The notes beneath the pieces are model-generated. The model searched no databases. It worked only from the letters and a program-made list of their open reading frames with translations, and was not told where the DNA came from. A DNA stretch of 64,000 nucleotides from assembly GCA_003755025.1 (NCBI GenBank), contig RJVL01000002.1, forward strand, positions 496,001 through 560,000. The letters run 5' to 3'. The position numbers and the translations under genes were made by a program. The stretch is from Diaphorobacter nitroreducens. GTDB taxonomy: Bacteria > Pseudomonadota > Gammaproteobacteria > Burkholderiales > Burkholderiaceae_C. Within the stretch, counting starts at the first letter, position 1. Each line of letters starts with the position of its first letter. Below, piece by piece: positions 42,791-51,367 of this stretch.

Positions 42791-44899
42791 ATGAACCCCC
42801 ATCCCCTCCGCCCTGTCGTGCGCTCCATCGCACTCATGACGTTGATCGTGCAGCCGCCCCTGATGGGCGCCGCATGGGCCCAGGCGAGTGCGCCCGTCGA
42901 GCCTACGCTGAAGGAGGTGACGATTGTCCAGCAGCGCGAGGACCGGGTGAGCAGCGGGGCGACCGGGCTGGATCTGGACATCAAGGAAACGCCGCAATCC
43001 ATCAGCATCGTGACCACCGAGCAAATGCGCGATTTCGGCACCAGCAATCTCAACGAAGCGCTGCGATTGAGCACCGGCATCATCGTCGACGAGTGGGAGA
43101 CCAACCGCACCACGTTCACCGCGCGCGGCTTTGACATCGCCAACACGCAGATCGACGGCGTCGGCCTGCCCAATGACTGGGGCATCGTCACCGGCGCCAT
43201 GGATTCCTTCGGCTACGAAAAGATCGAAGTCATCCGCGGCGCCAACGGGCTGCTGACCGGCGTGGGCAATGCGGCGGGCACGATCAACTTCGTGCGCAAG
43301 CGTCCCACCAACAAGGAGCAGGGCTCATTGGGTCTGAGCTATGGGTCCTGGGGGACCACGCGCGTCGAGGCGGACTACTCGCGGCCGCTCACCGCCGATC
43401 GCCGCTGGGCGGGCCGGGTCGTGGCGGCACGCGAAGAGGGCGGCTCGCACCTGCGCAGTTTCGACCGCGAGCGCACGTTCCTCTATGGCGTTGTGGATGG
43501 GCAGGTGGGCGACAACGGCCTGTTGACGTTGGGCCTGTCCCATCAGCAGTCCGACTCCACGGGCAACATGTGGGGCGCCCTGACCTTCATGAATGCCGAT
43601 GGCACCCAGAACGCATGGGGCCGCAACGCATCCACGACGCAGGACTGGACCCGCTGGGACACCACGACCAAGACGGCCTTCGTGGAATACGCCCATCAGA
43701 TCGGCATGGACTGGCAGCTCAAGCTGGCCTACAACTACCGCGCCATCGACAACGACAGCAAGCTCTTTTACGCGTTTCCCTCGGGCTCCAGCCTGGTCGG
43801 CTATGCGTGGGGCGGCAAAGACACGATGGACGCGCACCTGGCCACCGCCACCGTCAACGGCCGCTTCGAGATGCTGGGACGGCAGCACGAGGCGCTGTTC
43901 GGTGTGAGCTGGGCCAAGAGCGAGTACACGGGTAATGGATACGCCGGGTCGGACTGCGGCGCCAGTGCCTGCAGCGCCATCGCGCTGCCGGGCTTTCCGT
44001 ACCCCGGTAACCTTGTTCCCGAGCCGCAGTGGGGCCCATTGGCCCTCGAAAGCACGCTGAACCAGAAACTGCAGCGCGCATTTGGCACCATGCGGTTCAC
44101 GCTGACGGATCGCCTCAAGGCGGTGGTGGGAGTCAACCACGCGCAATACAGCCGCGACGGAACGAGCTATGGCGTGGCCTCGGACCTTTCACGCAGCAAG
44201 ACCAGCCCCTATGCCGGGCTGACGTTCGAGTTCACGCCCAGCGTGCTGGGCTACGTGAGCTACTCCGACCTGTATTTCCCGCAGAGCCAGGCCGATGCGA
44301 ACGACCGCTATCTCGACCCTAGCAAGGGCACCAACTACGAGGCGGGCCTGAAAGCCGACTGGCTGGACAAGCGCCTGCTGACCTCGGTCGCGGTGTTCCA
44401 GGCCAAGCAGTCGGGCCTGGCCACGCCCACGGGCACCTATAACCAGAATGGCCAGGCGGTCTACGCGCCCGAAGACGTGAAGTCCACCGGCGTGGAGCTG
44501 GAAGCCGTGGGCCGGCTCAACAACCATATCGACCTGACAGCGGGCTATACCACCCTGAAGCTGACCGGCCCGGATGGCGGCGACACCTACGCCTGGGTAC
44601 CGCGCCATACGGCCAATCTCGCGCTCAAGGCGCGTCTACCGAGCCTTCCCGCGCTGTCCTTTGGCACCAGCGCCCGGTGGCAGAGCAAGATCTCCAACAT
44701 GGAAGCCAGCGGCTTCACCGTGCGCCAGGGCAGCTATGCCGTGCTCAACGCCTTCGTCGCATGGCAGCTGCAGCCCAAGACGACGCTGCGCTTCAATGTG
44801 AACAACATCACTGACGAGAAGTACATCAACACCCTGCGCTACGCGGGCTACTACGGCGCGCCGCGCAGCTACCAGCTCTCGCTGAACCACCAGTTCTGA
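42791..44899 (+). CDS. TonB-dependent siderophore receptor (FhuE-like)
   Basis: A 702-aa outer-membrane receptor. A signal peptide (LIVQPPLMGAAWAQA) is followed by a TonB-box-like TLKEVTIVQQ, the plug domain (ETPQSISIVTTEQMRDFGTSNLNEAL, EVIRGANGLLTGVGNAAGTINFVRKRP) and a 22-strand barrel ending in SYQLSLNHQF with terminal Phe. ATG 42791 is chosen because the Fur box lies immediately upstream and the earlier in-frame ATG would place it inside the gene. It should import a ferric siderophore, energised by ExbB-ExbD and TonB. The siderophore is not identified. Confidence 0.92.
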   Translation: MNPHPLRPVVRSIALMTLIVQPPLMGAAWAQASAPVEPTLKEVTIVQQREDRVSSGATGLDLDIKETPQSISIVTTEQMRDFGTSNLNEALRLSTGIIVDEWETNRTTFTARGFDIANTQIDGVGLPNDWGIVTGAMDSFGYEKIEVIRGANGLLTGVGNAAGTINFVRKRPTNKEQGSLGLSYGSWGTTRVEADYSRPLTADRRWAGRVVAAREEGGSHLRSFDRERTFLYGVVDGQVGDNGLLTLGLSHQQSDSTGNMWGALTFMNADGTQNAWGRNASTTQDWTRWDTTTKTAFVEYAHQIGMDWQLKLAYNYRAIDNDSKLFYAFPSGSSLVGYAWGGKDTMDAHLATATVNGRFEMLGRQHEALFGVSWAKSEYTGNGYAGSDCGASACSAIALPGFPYPGNLVPEPQWGPLALESTLNQKLQRAFGTMRFTLTDRLKAVVGVNHAQYSRDGTSYGVASDLSRSKTSPYAGLTFEFTPSVLGYVSYSDLYFPQSQADANDRYLDPSKGTNYEAGLKADWLDKRLLTSVAVFQAKQSGLATPTGTYNQNGQAVYAPEDVKSTGVELEAVGRLNNHIDLTAGYTTLKLTGPDGGDTYAWVPRHTANLALKARLPSLPALSFGTSARWQSKISNMEASGFTVRQGSYAVLNAFVAWQLQPKTTLRFNVNNITDEKYINTLRYAGYYGAPRSYQLSLNHQF

Positions 44900-44952
44900 G
44901 CAAGCGTTGGCGATCCCCGGCCGATCCCCGGCCAGGGGCGTCGCGCAAGCAA

Positions 44953-45873
44953 TCAAGCGGTCAGGCGCTCCAGCGCTTCGCGGTATTTGGCGGCGGTCTT
45001 TTCCACCACCTCGCGCGGCAGGCGCGGCGCGGGGGCGGTCTTGTTCCAGGGCTTGCCGCCCACCTGGGCCTGCTCCAGCCAGTCGCGCACGAACTGCTTG
45101 TCGTAGCTGGGGGGGTTCTCGCCCTTGGCCAGGGCCTCGGCATAGCCCTCCACGGGCCAGTAGCGCGAGCTGTCGGGCGTGAGCACCTCGTCCATCAGCA
45201 CCAGCGTGCCGTCGGGCGCCAGGCCGAACTCGAACTTGGTGTCGGCAATGATCATGCCCTTTTCCAGCGCGATGGCGGCGGCGGCCTCGTACAGCTGGAT
45301 GGAGATGTCGCGGATCCTGGTGGCCAGATCCAGGCCCACGATCTCCACGGTGCGCTCAAAGCTGATGTTCTCATCGTGCTCGCCCATGGCGGCCTTGGCG
45401 GCGGGCGTGTAGATGGTCTGTGGCAGCTTGGCGGCATTGGTCAGGCCGTCTGGCAGCGGCACGCCGCAGACGGAGCGCGATTCCTGGTACTCCTTCCAGC
45501 CACTGCCGGCCAGGTAGCCGCGCACTACGGCTTCGATGGGGATGGGCTTGAGGCGCTGCACCAGCATGGAGCGGCCCCGCACCTGGGGCGCCTCCGCCGG
45601 CGTGACCACGCTCTCGGGCGCCTCGCCCGTGAGGTGGTTGGGCACGATGTGTCCCAGTTTGCCGAACCAAAACAGCGCCATCTGGGTGAGCAACTCGCCC
45701 TTGCCGGGGATGGGCTCGCCCATGATCACGTCAAAGGCCGAGAGGCGGTCGCTGGCCACCATCAGGATGCGGTCGTCCCCCACGGCGTAGTTGTCGCGCA
45801 CCTTGCCGCGTGCCAGGAGCGGCAGCGAGGTCAGGGCGGAGGTGTGCAGTGCAGAGGTGCTGGGCTGGGTCAT
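44953..45873 (-). CDS. purC: phosphoribosylaminoimidazole-succinocarboxamide synthase
   Basis: A 306-aa SAICAR synthase (CAIR + Asp + ATP). It shows [60 protein letters not shown] and [14 protein letters not shown]. Start 45873 ([12 protein letters not shown]) is typical. It is not next to purE-purK as in many relatives. Monocistronic on the minus strand, with its promoter in the 369-bp gap to hpf. Confidence 0.96.
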   Translation of the reverse strand: MTQPSTSALHTSALTSLPLLARGKVRDNYAVGDDRILMVASDRLSAFDVIMGEPIPGKGELLTQMALFWFGKLGHIVPNHLTGEAPESVVTPAEAPQVRGRSMLVQRLKPIPIEAVVRGYLAGSGWKEYQESRSVCGVPLPDGLTNAAKLPQTIYTPAAKAAMGEHDENISFERTVEIVGLDLATRIRDISIQLYEAAAAIALEKGMIIADTKFEFGLAPDGTLVLMDEVLTPDSSRYWPVEGYAEALAKGENPPSYDKQFVRDWLEQAQVGGKPWNKTAPAPRLPREVVEKTAAKYREALERLTA

Positions 45874-46122
45874 GGCGGTCGTACGGAAGGCGCTCGCGCA
45901 ATGCAGGCGCGCGGTGGACGTTGGGGCAAGACGCCCCGCTGGTGGCGAGGAAGGGATTTTAGCGACGCGGCCCCCGTGCGGGCACCGTGCACCCGCCACA
46001 AGGCACGCGGGTTGGAGAGGCTGGAGCCCCAGGTCGGCGCTGGAGGCAACCCAACGATTGTGATGCGTTTCGGTCGGTTTGACACCTTCCTGTCATATCC
46101 CTTGCGCCATGCGCGGGAACGA

Positions 46123-46151
46123 TTGATTTGCGCTGGCGGCGGGCGCATAGT
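46123..46151 (+). promoter_or_regulatory. putative sigma-70 promoter upstream of hpf
   Basis: TTGATT at 46123-46128, a 17-bp spacer, and CATAGT at 46146-46151. The 369-bp region 45874-46242 has no gene; it holds the purC promoter on one side and this promoter plus the hairpin at 46184-46214 on the other. Confidence 0.45.
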
Positions 46152-46183
46152 GAACCCAGGCCTGAATGCATTCACGTTCGCAG

Positions 46184-46214
46184 ACCGCCCCGCACCGGCA
46201 AGGGGCGGTGTTTT
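46184..46214 (+). terminator. terminator-like hairpin in the hpf leader
   Basis: Stem ACCGCCCC / GGGGCGGT (46184-46191, 46202-46209), loop of 10, followed by GTTTTTC. It ends about 29 bp before ATG 46243 and about 30 nt downstream of the expected transcription start, so it could attenuate hpf or end a short RNA. Confidence 0.6.
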
Positions 46215-46242
46215 TCAACTGTGAGTCACAGGAGACTTGTCT

Positions 46243-46596
46243 ATGAACTTGACGATCAGCGGCCATCACCTTGAAGTGACCCCCGCCTTGCGCAGCTATG
46301 TGACGTCCAAGTTGGACCGCATTACCCGCCACTTCGATCAGGTGGTGGATGTCAAGGTGCTACTGACCGTGGAGAAGCAGAAGGAAAAGGAAAAGCGCCA
46401 GCGCGCTGAATGCACCGTGCATGTGAAAGGAAATGACCTGTTCGTGGAAAGCACCCATTTCGACCTGTATGCCGCCGTGGACGAATTGATGGACAAGCTC
46501 GACCGCATGGTCGTGCGCCACAAGGACCGTCTGCAGGACCACCAGGCCGGCCTACGCCGCGCCACCATTCAGGCAGCAGCTGCCGCCACGGCTTGA
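46243..46596 (+). CDS. hpf: ribosome hibernation-promoting factor, short form
   Basis: 117 aa. It has the S30AE domain with [37 protein letters not shown], a central basic region, and [24 protein letters not shown]. It binds the 30S A/P sites in stationary phase. ATG 46243 lies 8 nt after AGGAG; a TTG two codons upstream is in frame but poorly placed. In most relatives rpoN lies immediately upstream; here purC does. A terminator separates it from ptsN. Confidence 0.93.
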   Translation: MNLTISGHHLEVTPALRSYVTSKLDRITRHFDQVVDVKVLLTVEKQKEKEKRQRAECTVHVKGNDLFVESTHFDLYAAVDELMDKLDRMVVRHKDRLQDHQAGLRRATIQAAAAATA

Positions 46597-46645
46597 ACCG
46601 TCCCTTGACGGCTTGTGTACCGCCGGAACGCGCCGGCGGTGCCGC

Positions 46646-46672
46646 AACCGCCCAGCCAGGGCGGTTTTTTGT
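46646..46672 (+). terminator. intrinsic terminator of hpf
   Basis: Stem AACCGCCC / GGGCGGTT (46646-46653, 46659-46666) followed by TTTTGTTG, 49 bp after the hpf stop codon. Confidence 0.88.
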
Positions 46673-46729
46673 TGCCAGTGGATACACTCTCAGGGTTTCC
46701 GCTAGGCGTGCATAATCGTCGCTCAGACC

Positions 46730-47197
46730 ATGAATCGACTTGCTTCCATACTGCCTCCCGCACAAGTGCTCGTGAGCGTCGATGCCACCAGCAAAAAACG
46801 TGCCTTTGAGGAGGCGGGCCTGTTGTTCGAAAGCCAGCACGGTTTGTCGCGGGCCTTGATCACCGACAGCCTGTTTGCGCGTGAACGCCTGGGTTCGACC
46901 GGGTTGGGCCATGGCGTGGCCATTCCCCATGGCCGCATCAAGGGGCTGAAGTCGCCCATGGCGGCGGTGTTCCAACTGGCGCAGCCGATCGGCTTCGACG
47001 CGCCCGACGAGCAACCCGTATCGCTGCTGATTTTTCTGCTGGTGCCCGAGGCGGCCACGCAAAAGCACTTGGAAATCCTCTCGGAAATCGCCGAACTGCT
47101 GAGCGACGGAGCCTTGCGCGAACGCCTCAAGACCCATACCGACGCGGCCAGCCTGCATGCGCTGATCGCGGGCTGGCAGTCCGCCCAGGGCGCCTGA
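46730..47197 (+). CDS. ptsN: PTS IIA-like nitrogen-regulatory protein (EIIA-Ntr)
   Basis: A 155-aa phosphorelay protein of the PTS-Ntr system. The phosphorylated His lies in LGSTGLGHGVAIPHGRIKGL, with PVSLLIFLLVPEAATQKHLEILSEIAELL typical of EIIA-Ntr. It regulates potassium and nitrogen/carbon balance, including K+ transporters in E. coli; trkAH and kup lie 12-16 kb downstream here. A CATAAT element at about 46710 may be its -10 box. hprK follows after 21 bp. Confidence 0.95.
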   Translation: MNRLASILPPAQVLVSVDATSKKRAFEEAGLLFESQHGLSRALITDSLFARERLGSTGLGHGVAIPHGRIKGLKSPMAAVFQLAQPIGFDAPDEQPVSLLIFLLVPEAATQKHLEILSEIAELLSDGALRERLKTHTDAASLHALIAGWQSAQGA

Positions 47198-47218
47198 CGC
47201 CACCGCCATCGCGCCGCC

Positions 47219-48175
47219 GTGAAACCCAACGTCGTCAGCGCGGATGTGCTCTTCGAGGAGTTCCGCAACCTCCTGAAATGGGAGTGGGTGGCGGGCCTGG
47301 GCGCGTCCGAGCGGCGCTTTGCCGAGGTGGCGGTGCGTGCCGCCCGCTCGGGTGCGGACCTGGTGGGTTACCTGAACTACATCCATCCCTACCGTGCGCA
47401 GGTCCTGGGCGAGCGCGAGATTGCCTATCTGACCAACGCCACGCCGGAGGACTGCAAGCGCCGCATCGCGCGCATCGTCACGCTGGAGCCCCCCGTGCTT
47501 GTGCTGGCCGACGGCCAGGCCGCGCCGGACGAGGTGGTGTCCATGTGCGAACGCGCACAGATCCCCATGTTTTCCACCCAGGAGTCCGCGGCCTTCGTGA
47601 TCGATGTGCTGCGCGCCTACCTGTCCAAGCACTTTGCCGACCGCACCACCATGCACGGCGTGTTCATGGACATCCTGGGCCTGGGCGTGCTCATCACGGG
47701 CGAGTCGGGCCTGGGCAAGAGCGAGCTGGGGCTGGAGCTGATCACGCGCGGCAATGGCCTGGTGGCCGACGACGCGGTGGACCTGTACCGCATCAACCAG
47801 ACCACCATCGAGGGCAAGTGCCCCGAGTTGCTGCAGAACCTGCTGGAGGTGCGCGGCATCGGTCTGCTGGACATTCGCGCCATCTTCGGCGAAACGGCCG
47901 TGCGCCGGCGCATGCGGCTGAAGCTCATCGTGCACCTGGTGCGCAAGGAGACGCTGGAACGCGACTACGAGCGCCTTCCCTACGAGCCGCTCACGCAGGA
48001 CGTACTGGGCGTGCCGGTGCTCAAGGTGGTGATCCAGGTGGTGGCGGGCCGCAACATCGCGGTGCTGGTGGAAGCGGCTGTGCGCAACACCATCTTGCAA
48101 CTGCGCGGCATCGATACCTATCAGGAGTTCGTGGAGCGCCACCGGCGCGCCATGGAGCGGGGCGGCGCCTCCTGA
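47219..48175 (+). CDS. hprK: HPr kinase/phosphorylase
   Basis: A 318-aa bifunctional kinase/phosphatase acting on Ser46 of HPr. The N-terminal HprK_N domain contains [13 protein letters not shown]. The P-loop is [20 protein letters not shown], followed by the hallmark [10 protein letters not shown] and the C-terminal signature [16 protein letters not shown]. The gene starts with GTG at 47219. In Burkholderiales rapZ often follows; here the fur stop codon lies 13 bp downstream on the opposite strand. Confidence 0.95.
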
Positions 48176-48188
48176 GGGCGCCGGGCGC

Positions 48189-48605
48189 TTATTTCTTCGC
48201 GCAATTAGCGCACTGGCCGTAGAGCGCCATGGCGTGGTCGTGCACCACCCAGCCCTTGGCCTGGGCGATCAGGTTCTGGCGCTTTTCGATCTCGGGGTCG
48301 TAGAACTCCTCGACCTTGCCGCAGGCGGTGCAGACGAAGTGGTCGTGGTGCTGGCCCTCGTTCAGTTCGTAAACGGCCTTGCCGCTCTCGAAATTGCTGC
48401 GGATCAGAATGCCGGCCTGCTCGAACTGCGTGAGCACGCGGTACACGGTGGCCAGCCCGATGTCGGAGCGCTCGTCCAGCAGCACGCGGAATACGTCTTC
48501 GGCTGTCATGTGGCGCTGGGCGCCCTTCTGGAAGATCTCCAGGATCTTCAGCCGGGGCAGCGTGGCCTTGAGTCCGGTGCTTTTGAGTTCGTCGATGTTC
48601 GTCAT
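48189..48605 (-). CDS. fur: ferric uptake regulator
   Basis: 138 aa. The N-terminal winged helix holds [15 protein letters not shown] and [20 protein letters not shown]. The C-terminal metal domain holds [20 protein letters not shown] and a terminal CANCAKK, giving two CxxC pairs for the structural Zn. It represses iron-uptake genes such as the receptor at 42791, which has a Fur box. It is divergent from bamE, the arrangement usual in betaproteobacteria. ATG 48605 is preferred over the upstream in-frame ATG at 48638. Confidence 0.96.
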   Translation of the reverse strand: MTNIDELKSTGLKATLPRLKILEIFQKGAQRHMTAEDVFRVLLDERSDIGLATVYRVLTQFEQAGILIRSNFESGKAVYELNEGQHHDHFVCTACGKVEEFYDPEIEKRQNLIAQAKGWVVHDHAMALYGQCANCAKK

Positions 48606-48706
48606 GACAAGGTCTTTCGTGTGCCAGGGCGAAACCATGGATACCGGCGGCTTGCGCGCAAGGCCCAGAAGATCCAGCCGCTACAATGGGCCGGATCATA
48701 TCCCCT

Positions 48707-49258
48707 ATGCATAAACCCATGTTTGCACCCGCCCGTTGGGGCGCCCGCTGGGGCGCCATTGTGTTGATTGGTGCCGGGATGGCCGGCTGCGCGGGCACCG
48801 GCAGTCGCCTGGCCGGCATGGTCACGCCCTACAAGGTGGACGTGGTGCAGGGCAACTTCATCTCGCGCGAGCAGGTGCAGATGTTGCAGCCTGGCATGGG
48901 CCGCCAGCAGGTGCGTGAGATCCTGGGCACACCCCTCATGGTGAGCGTGTTCCACTCCGACCGCTGGGAATACGTCTTCACCCTCAAGCGCCCCGATGTC
49001 GAGGTGCAGACGCGCAAGCTCACCGTGTTCTTCAAGGACAACGTGATGGAGCGTGTCGAAGGCGACGAGATGCCCACCGAGGCCGAGTTCGTGGCCTCGC
49101 TCTCCACCAAGGTGTCCAAGCCCAAGGTGCCGCAGCTTGAGGCCACCGAGGCGCAGCTCGCGCGCTTTCCCAAGGCGGAGCCGGCCGCCGAGCCGGCCGC
49201 CGCGCCCGCTCTGCCGCCCGCCACGAGCTATCCGCCGCTGGAATCTCCGCGCCGTTGA
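48707..49258 (+). CDS. bamE: outer-membrane assembly lipoprotein BamE
   Basis: 183 aa with signal and lipobox AGMAGC (Cys28). The SmpA/OmlA domain shows [37 protein letters not shown] and [14 protein letters not shown]. The C-terminal tail is Pro/Ala-rich ([15 protein letters not shown]). It is a component of the BAM complex that inserts beta-barrels such as OmpW and the TonB receptor. The start could also be the Met at 48719. A TACAAT -10-like element lies at 48681. Confidence 0.94.
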   Translation: MHKPMFAPARWGARWGAIVLIGAGMAGCAGTGSRLAGMVTPYKVDVVQGNFISREQVQMLQPGMGRQQVREILGTPLMVSVFHSDRWEYVFTLKRPDVEVQTRKLTVFFKDNVMERVEGDEMPTEAEFVASLSTKVSKPKVPQLEATEAQLARFPKAEPAAEPAAAPALPPATSYPPLESPRR

Positions 49259-49334
49259 ACGCGGCCGGTGCGCCCGCTGCAGCGCGTCGCTCTGGACGCA
49301 GCAGAACCGCCCCCTGTTTGGATTGCGAACTGAC

Positions 49335-50156
49335 ATGACCTCTTCCTCCTCCGCTCCCCGCCGCGTGGCCGTGGCCGGCGCTTCTGGCCGCATGGGCCGC
49401 ATGCTCATCGAGGCGATTCAGGCGAGCGACGGCTGCGTGCTGGCCGGTGCGCTGGACCAGCCCGGCAACCCCGCCGTGGGCACGGACGCCGCCGCGTTTT
49501 TGGGGCGCGCGAGCGGTGTGGTCATCACCGCTGACCTGCGCGAGGGGCTCAAGGACGCCGACGTGCTGATCGACTTCACGCGCCCCGAGGGCACGCTGGC
49601 CCACATGGCCGTGTGCGCGGAACTCGGCGTGCAGATGGTCATCGGCACCACGGGCTTTTCCGATGCGCAGAAGGCGCAGATCGAGGCCGCCGCGCAGAAG
49701 GTGGGCATCGTGTTCGCGCCCAACATGAGCGTGGGCGTGAACGTCACGCTCAAGCTGCTGCAGATGGCCGCGCAGGCGTTGCGCACGGGCTATGACATCG
49801 AGATCATCGAGGCGCACCACAAGCACAAGGTGGACGCCCCCTCGGGCACGGCGCTGAAGATGGGCGAAGTGATTGCCGAGGCGCAGGGCACGCGGCTCGC
49901 CGACCGTGCCGTGTACGAGCGCTACGGCCACACGGGCGAGCGCAAGGCAGACACCATTGGCTTTGCCACCGTGCGCGGCGGCGACATCGTGGGCGACCAC
50001 ACGGTGCTGTTCGCCGGGACGGGTGAGCGGGTGGAGATCTCGCACAAGTCCAGCAGCCGCGCCGGCTACGCCCAGGGCAGCCTGCGCGCGGTGGGCTTCC
50101 TGGCCACGCAGCGCGCGGGCCTGTTCGACATGTTCGACGTGCTGAACCTCAAGTAA
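49335..50156 (+). CDS. dapB: 4-hydroxy-tetrahydrodipicolinate reductase
   Basis: A 273-aa enzyme of the diaminopimelate/lysine pathway. Rossmann motif [38 protein letters not shown] and the signature [23 protein letters not shown]. Product feeds peptidoglycan synthesis. It is followed 7 bp later by exbB, suggesting one transcript bamE-dapB-exbB-exbD. Confidence 0.96.
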   Translation: MTSSSSAPRRVAVAGASGRMGRMLIEAIQASDGCVLAGALDQPGNPAVGTDAAAFLGRASGVVITADLREGLKDADVLIDFTRPEGTLAHMAVCAELGVQMVIGTTGFSDAQKAQIEAAAQKVGIVFAPNMSVGVNVTLKLLQMAAQALRTGYDIEIIEAHHKHKVDAPSGTALKMGEVIAEAQGTRLADRAVYERYGHTGERKADTIGFATVRGGDIVGDHTVLFAGTGERVEISHKSSSRAGYAQGSLRAVGFLATQRAGLFDMFDVLNLK

Positions 50157-50163
50157 CCTGCCC

Positions 50164-50823
50164 ATGGACAGCCTGCACTGGTTGCGTCAGGGTGATGCGG
50201 TCACGCAGGCGTCGGCGCTGCTGCTGCTGGCCATGTCGGTCGCCAGCTGGGTGGTGATTTTCTGGAAGCTGCGCCTGATGCGGCGCGCCCATGTGGACGT
50301 GCCGCGCAGCACGGCCGCGTTCTGGCAGGCGCCGTCGCTGGCCGCGGCGGCCGAGCGGCTGCCCGCCTTTGACCGTGAAGGGCTGGTGCTGCCGCTGGTG
50401 CGTGCCGCGCAGCAGGTGGAGCAGGCCGGTGCGGCCACGCTGGCCGGGCAGGGCGGCCTGTCGCAGCGGCTCACGCGCGTGTTGCGCGATGCGCTGCATG
50501 GCGTGCTGGGCAAGCTGCAGTTCGGCCAGGTGCTGTTGGCCACCGTGGGCTCCACGGCGCCGTTCGTGGGGCTGCTGGGCACGGTGTGGGGCATCTACCA
50601 TGCGCTCACGGCCATGGCCGGCGCGGGGCAGATCAGCATCGAGCGCGTCGCCGGCCCGGTGGGCGAAGCGCTCATCATGACCGCCGCCGGACTCACGGTG
50701 GCGATTCCCGCTGTGCTGGCCTACAACTGGTTCGGGCGTGTCATCGGCCGCATCGAGGCCGACCTCGAAGGCTTTGCCCGCGACCTGCGCGAGCTGGTCA
50801 TCGACACCAACGCCGCCGACTAG
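50164..50823 (+). CDS. exbB: MotA/TolQ/ExbB proton channel protein
   Basis: 219 aa with three membrane helices (ASALLLLAMSVASWVVIFWKL; VLLATVGSTAPFVGLLGTVWGIYHAL; EALIMTAAGLTVAIPAVLAYNW). The TVGSTAPFVGLLGTVWGI and GPVGEALIMTAAGL segments are family hallmarks. With ExbD it forms the proton-driven motor that energises TonB or Tol-type systems. No tonB gene lies in this window, so whether it serves TonB or Tol-Pal is inferred as TonB. Confidence 0.9.
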   Translation: MDSLHWLRQGDAVTQASALLLLAMSVASWVVIFWKLRLMRRAHVDVPRSTAAFWQAPSLAAAAERLPAFDREGLVLPLVRAAQQVEQAGAATLAGQGGLSQRLTRVLRDALHGVLGKLQFGQVLLATVGSTAPFVGLLGTVWGIYHALTAMAGAGQISIERVAGPVGEALIMTAAGLTVAIPAVLAYNWFGRVIGRIEADLEGFARDLRELVIDTNAAD

Positions 50824-50837
50824 GGCCGGTAAACGCC

Positions 50838-51278
50838 ATGGCATTCGGCCGACTGGAGCGCACCCCGGGCCCGCAGCCCATGAGCGAGATCAACGTCACA
50901 CCGCTGGTGGACGTGATGCTGGTGCTGGTGGTGATCTTCATCCTGACCGCGCCGCTGCTGGCCAGCAGCATCCGGCTGCAGCTGCCGCGCGCCGAAGGCG
51001 CGCAACCGGGCACGCCCGCGCATGCCGTGATGCTGGTGGTGGACACCGCCGGCCAGGCCTACCTGGACGATGAGCCCCTGGGCGCCGATGCGCTGGCGCA
51101 GCGCCTGCGCCAGATCGCCGCCGAGGCGCCGGACACCGAGGTGCAACTGCGCGCCGATACCGCCGTGCCCTACGGCCGCGTGGTGGAGGTGATGGGGGCT
51201 GCCCATGCGGCGGGCCTGCAGCGCATTGGTTTCGTCACGCAGCCCACCGATGGGGCCGTGCAAGGTACTCAAAAATAG
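50838..51278 (+). CDS. exbD: ExbD/TolR family protein
   Basis: 146 aa. A short cytosolic N-terminus ends in PMSEINVTPLVDVMLVLVVIFILTAPLL, the single TM helix with the conserved Asp that takes part in proton flow. A periplasmic alpha/beta domain follows (VQLRADTAVPYGRVVEVMGAAHAAGL). Starts 15 bp after exbB. Its last codons and TAG stop (51276-51278) are provided by a dispersed repeat copy. Confidence 0.92.
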   Translation: MAFGRLERTPGPQPMSEINVTPLVDVMLVLVVIFILTAPLLASSIRLQLPRAEGAQPGTPAHAVMLVVDTAGQAYLDDEPLGADALAQRLRQIAAEAPDTEVQLRADTAVPYGRVVEVMGAAHAAGLQRIGFVTQPTDGAVQGTQK

Positions 51279-51320
51279 GAGCTGCTCGCGCTTGATGTGC
51301 GGGTGTTTGCGGTAGAAAAG
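51270..51320. repeat. dispersed palindromic repeat, copy 17 (tandem, first unit)
   Basis: AAAATAGGAGCTGCTCGCGC-TTGATGTGCGGGTGTTTGCG. It contains the exbD stop codon and is joined directly to a second unit at 51316. Confidence 0.75.
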
Positions 51321-51367
51321 TAGCTGAAAACGCCAGCTGGCAAGCGCTGGCAGCTCTTATTTTTATG
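51316..51367. repeat. dispersed palindromic repeat, copy 18 (tandem, second unit)
   Basis: AAAAGTAGCTGAAAACGCCA, then GGCAAGCGCTGGCAGCTCTT and ATTTTTA. It contains the stop codon of the convergent mscS-like gene (TAA at 51363-51365 on the minus strand). Confidence 0.75.

Noticed and set aside
44911-44934. Short direct repeat (GATCCCCGGCC twice) after the TonB receptor
   Set aside because: Only two overlapping units, no flanking structure; likely replication slippage with no function.
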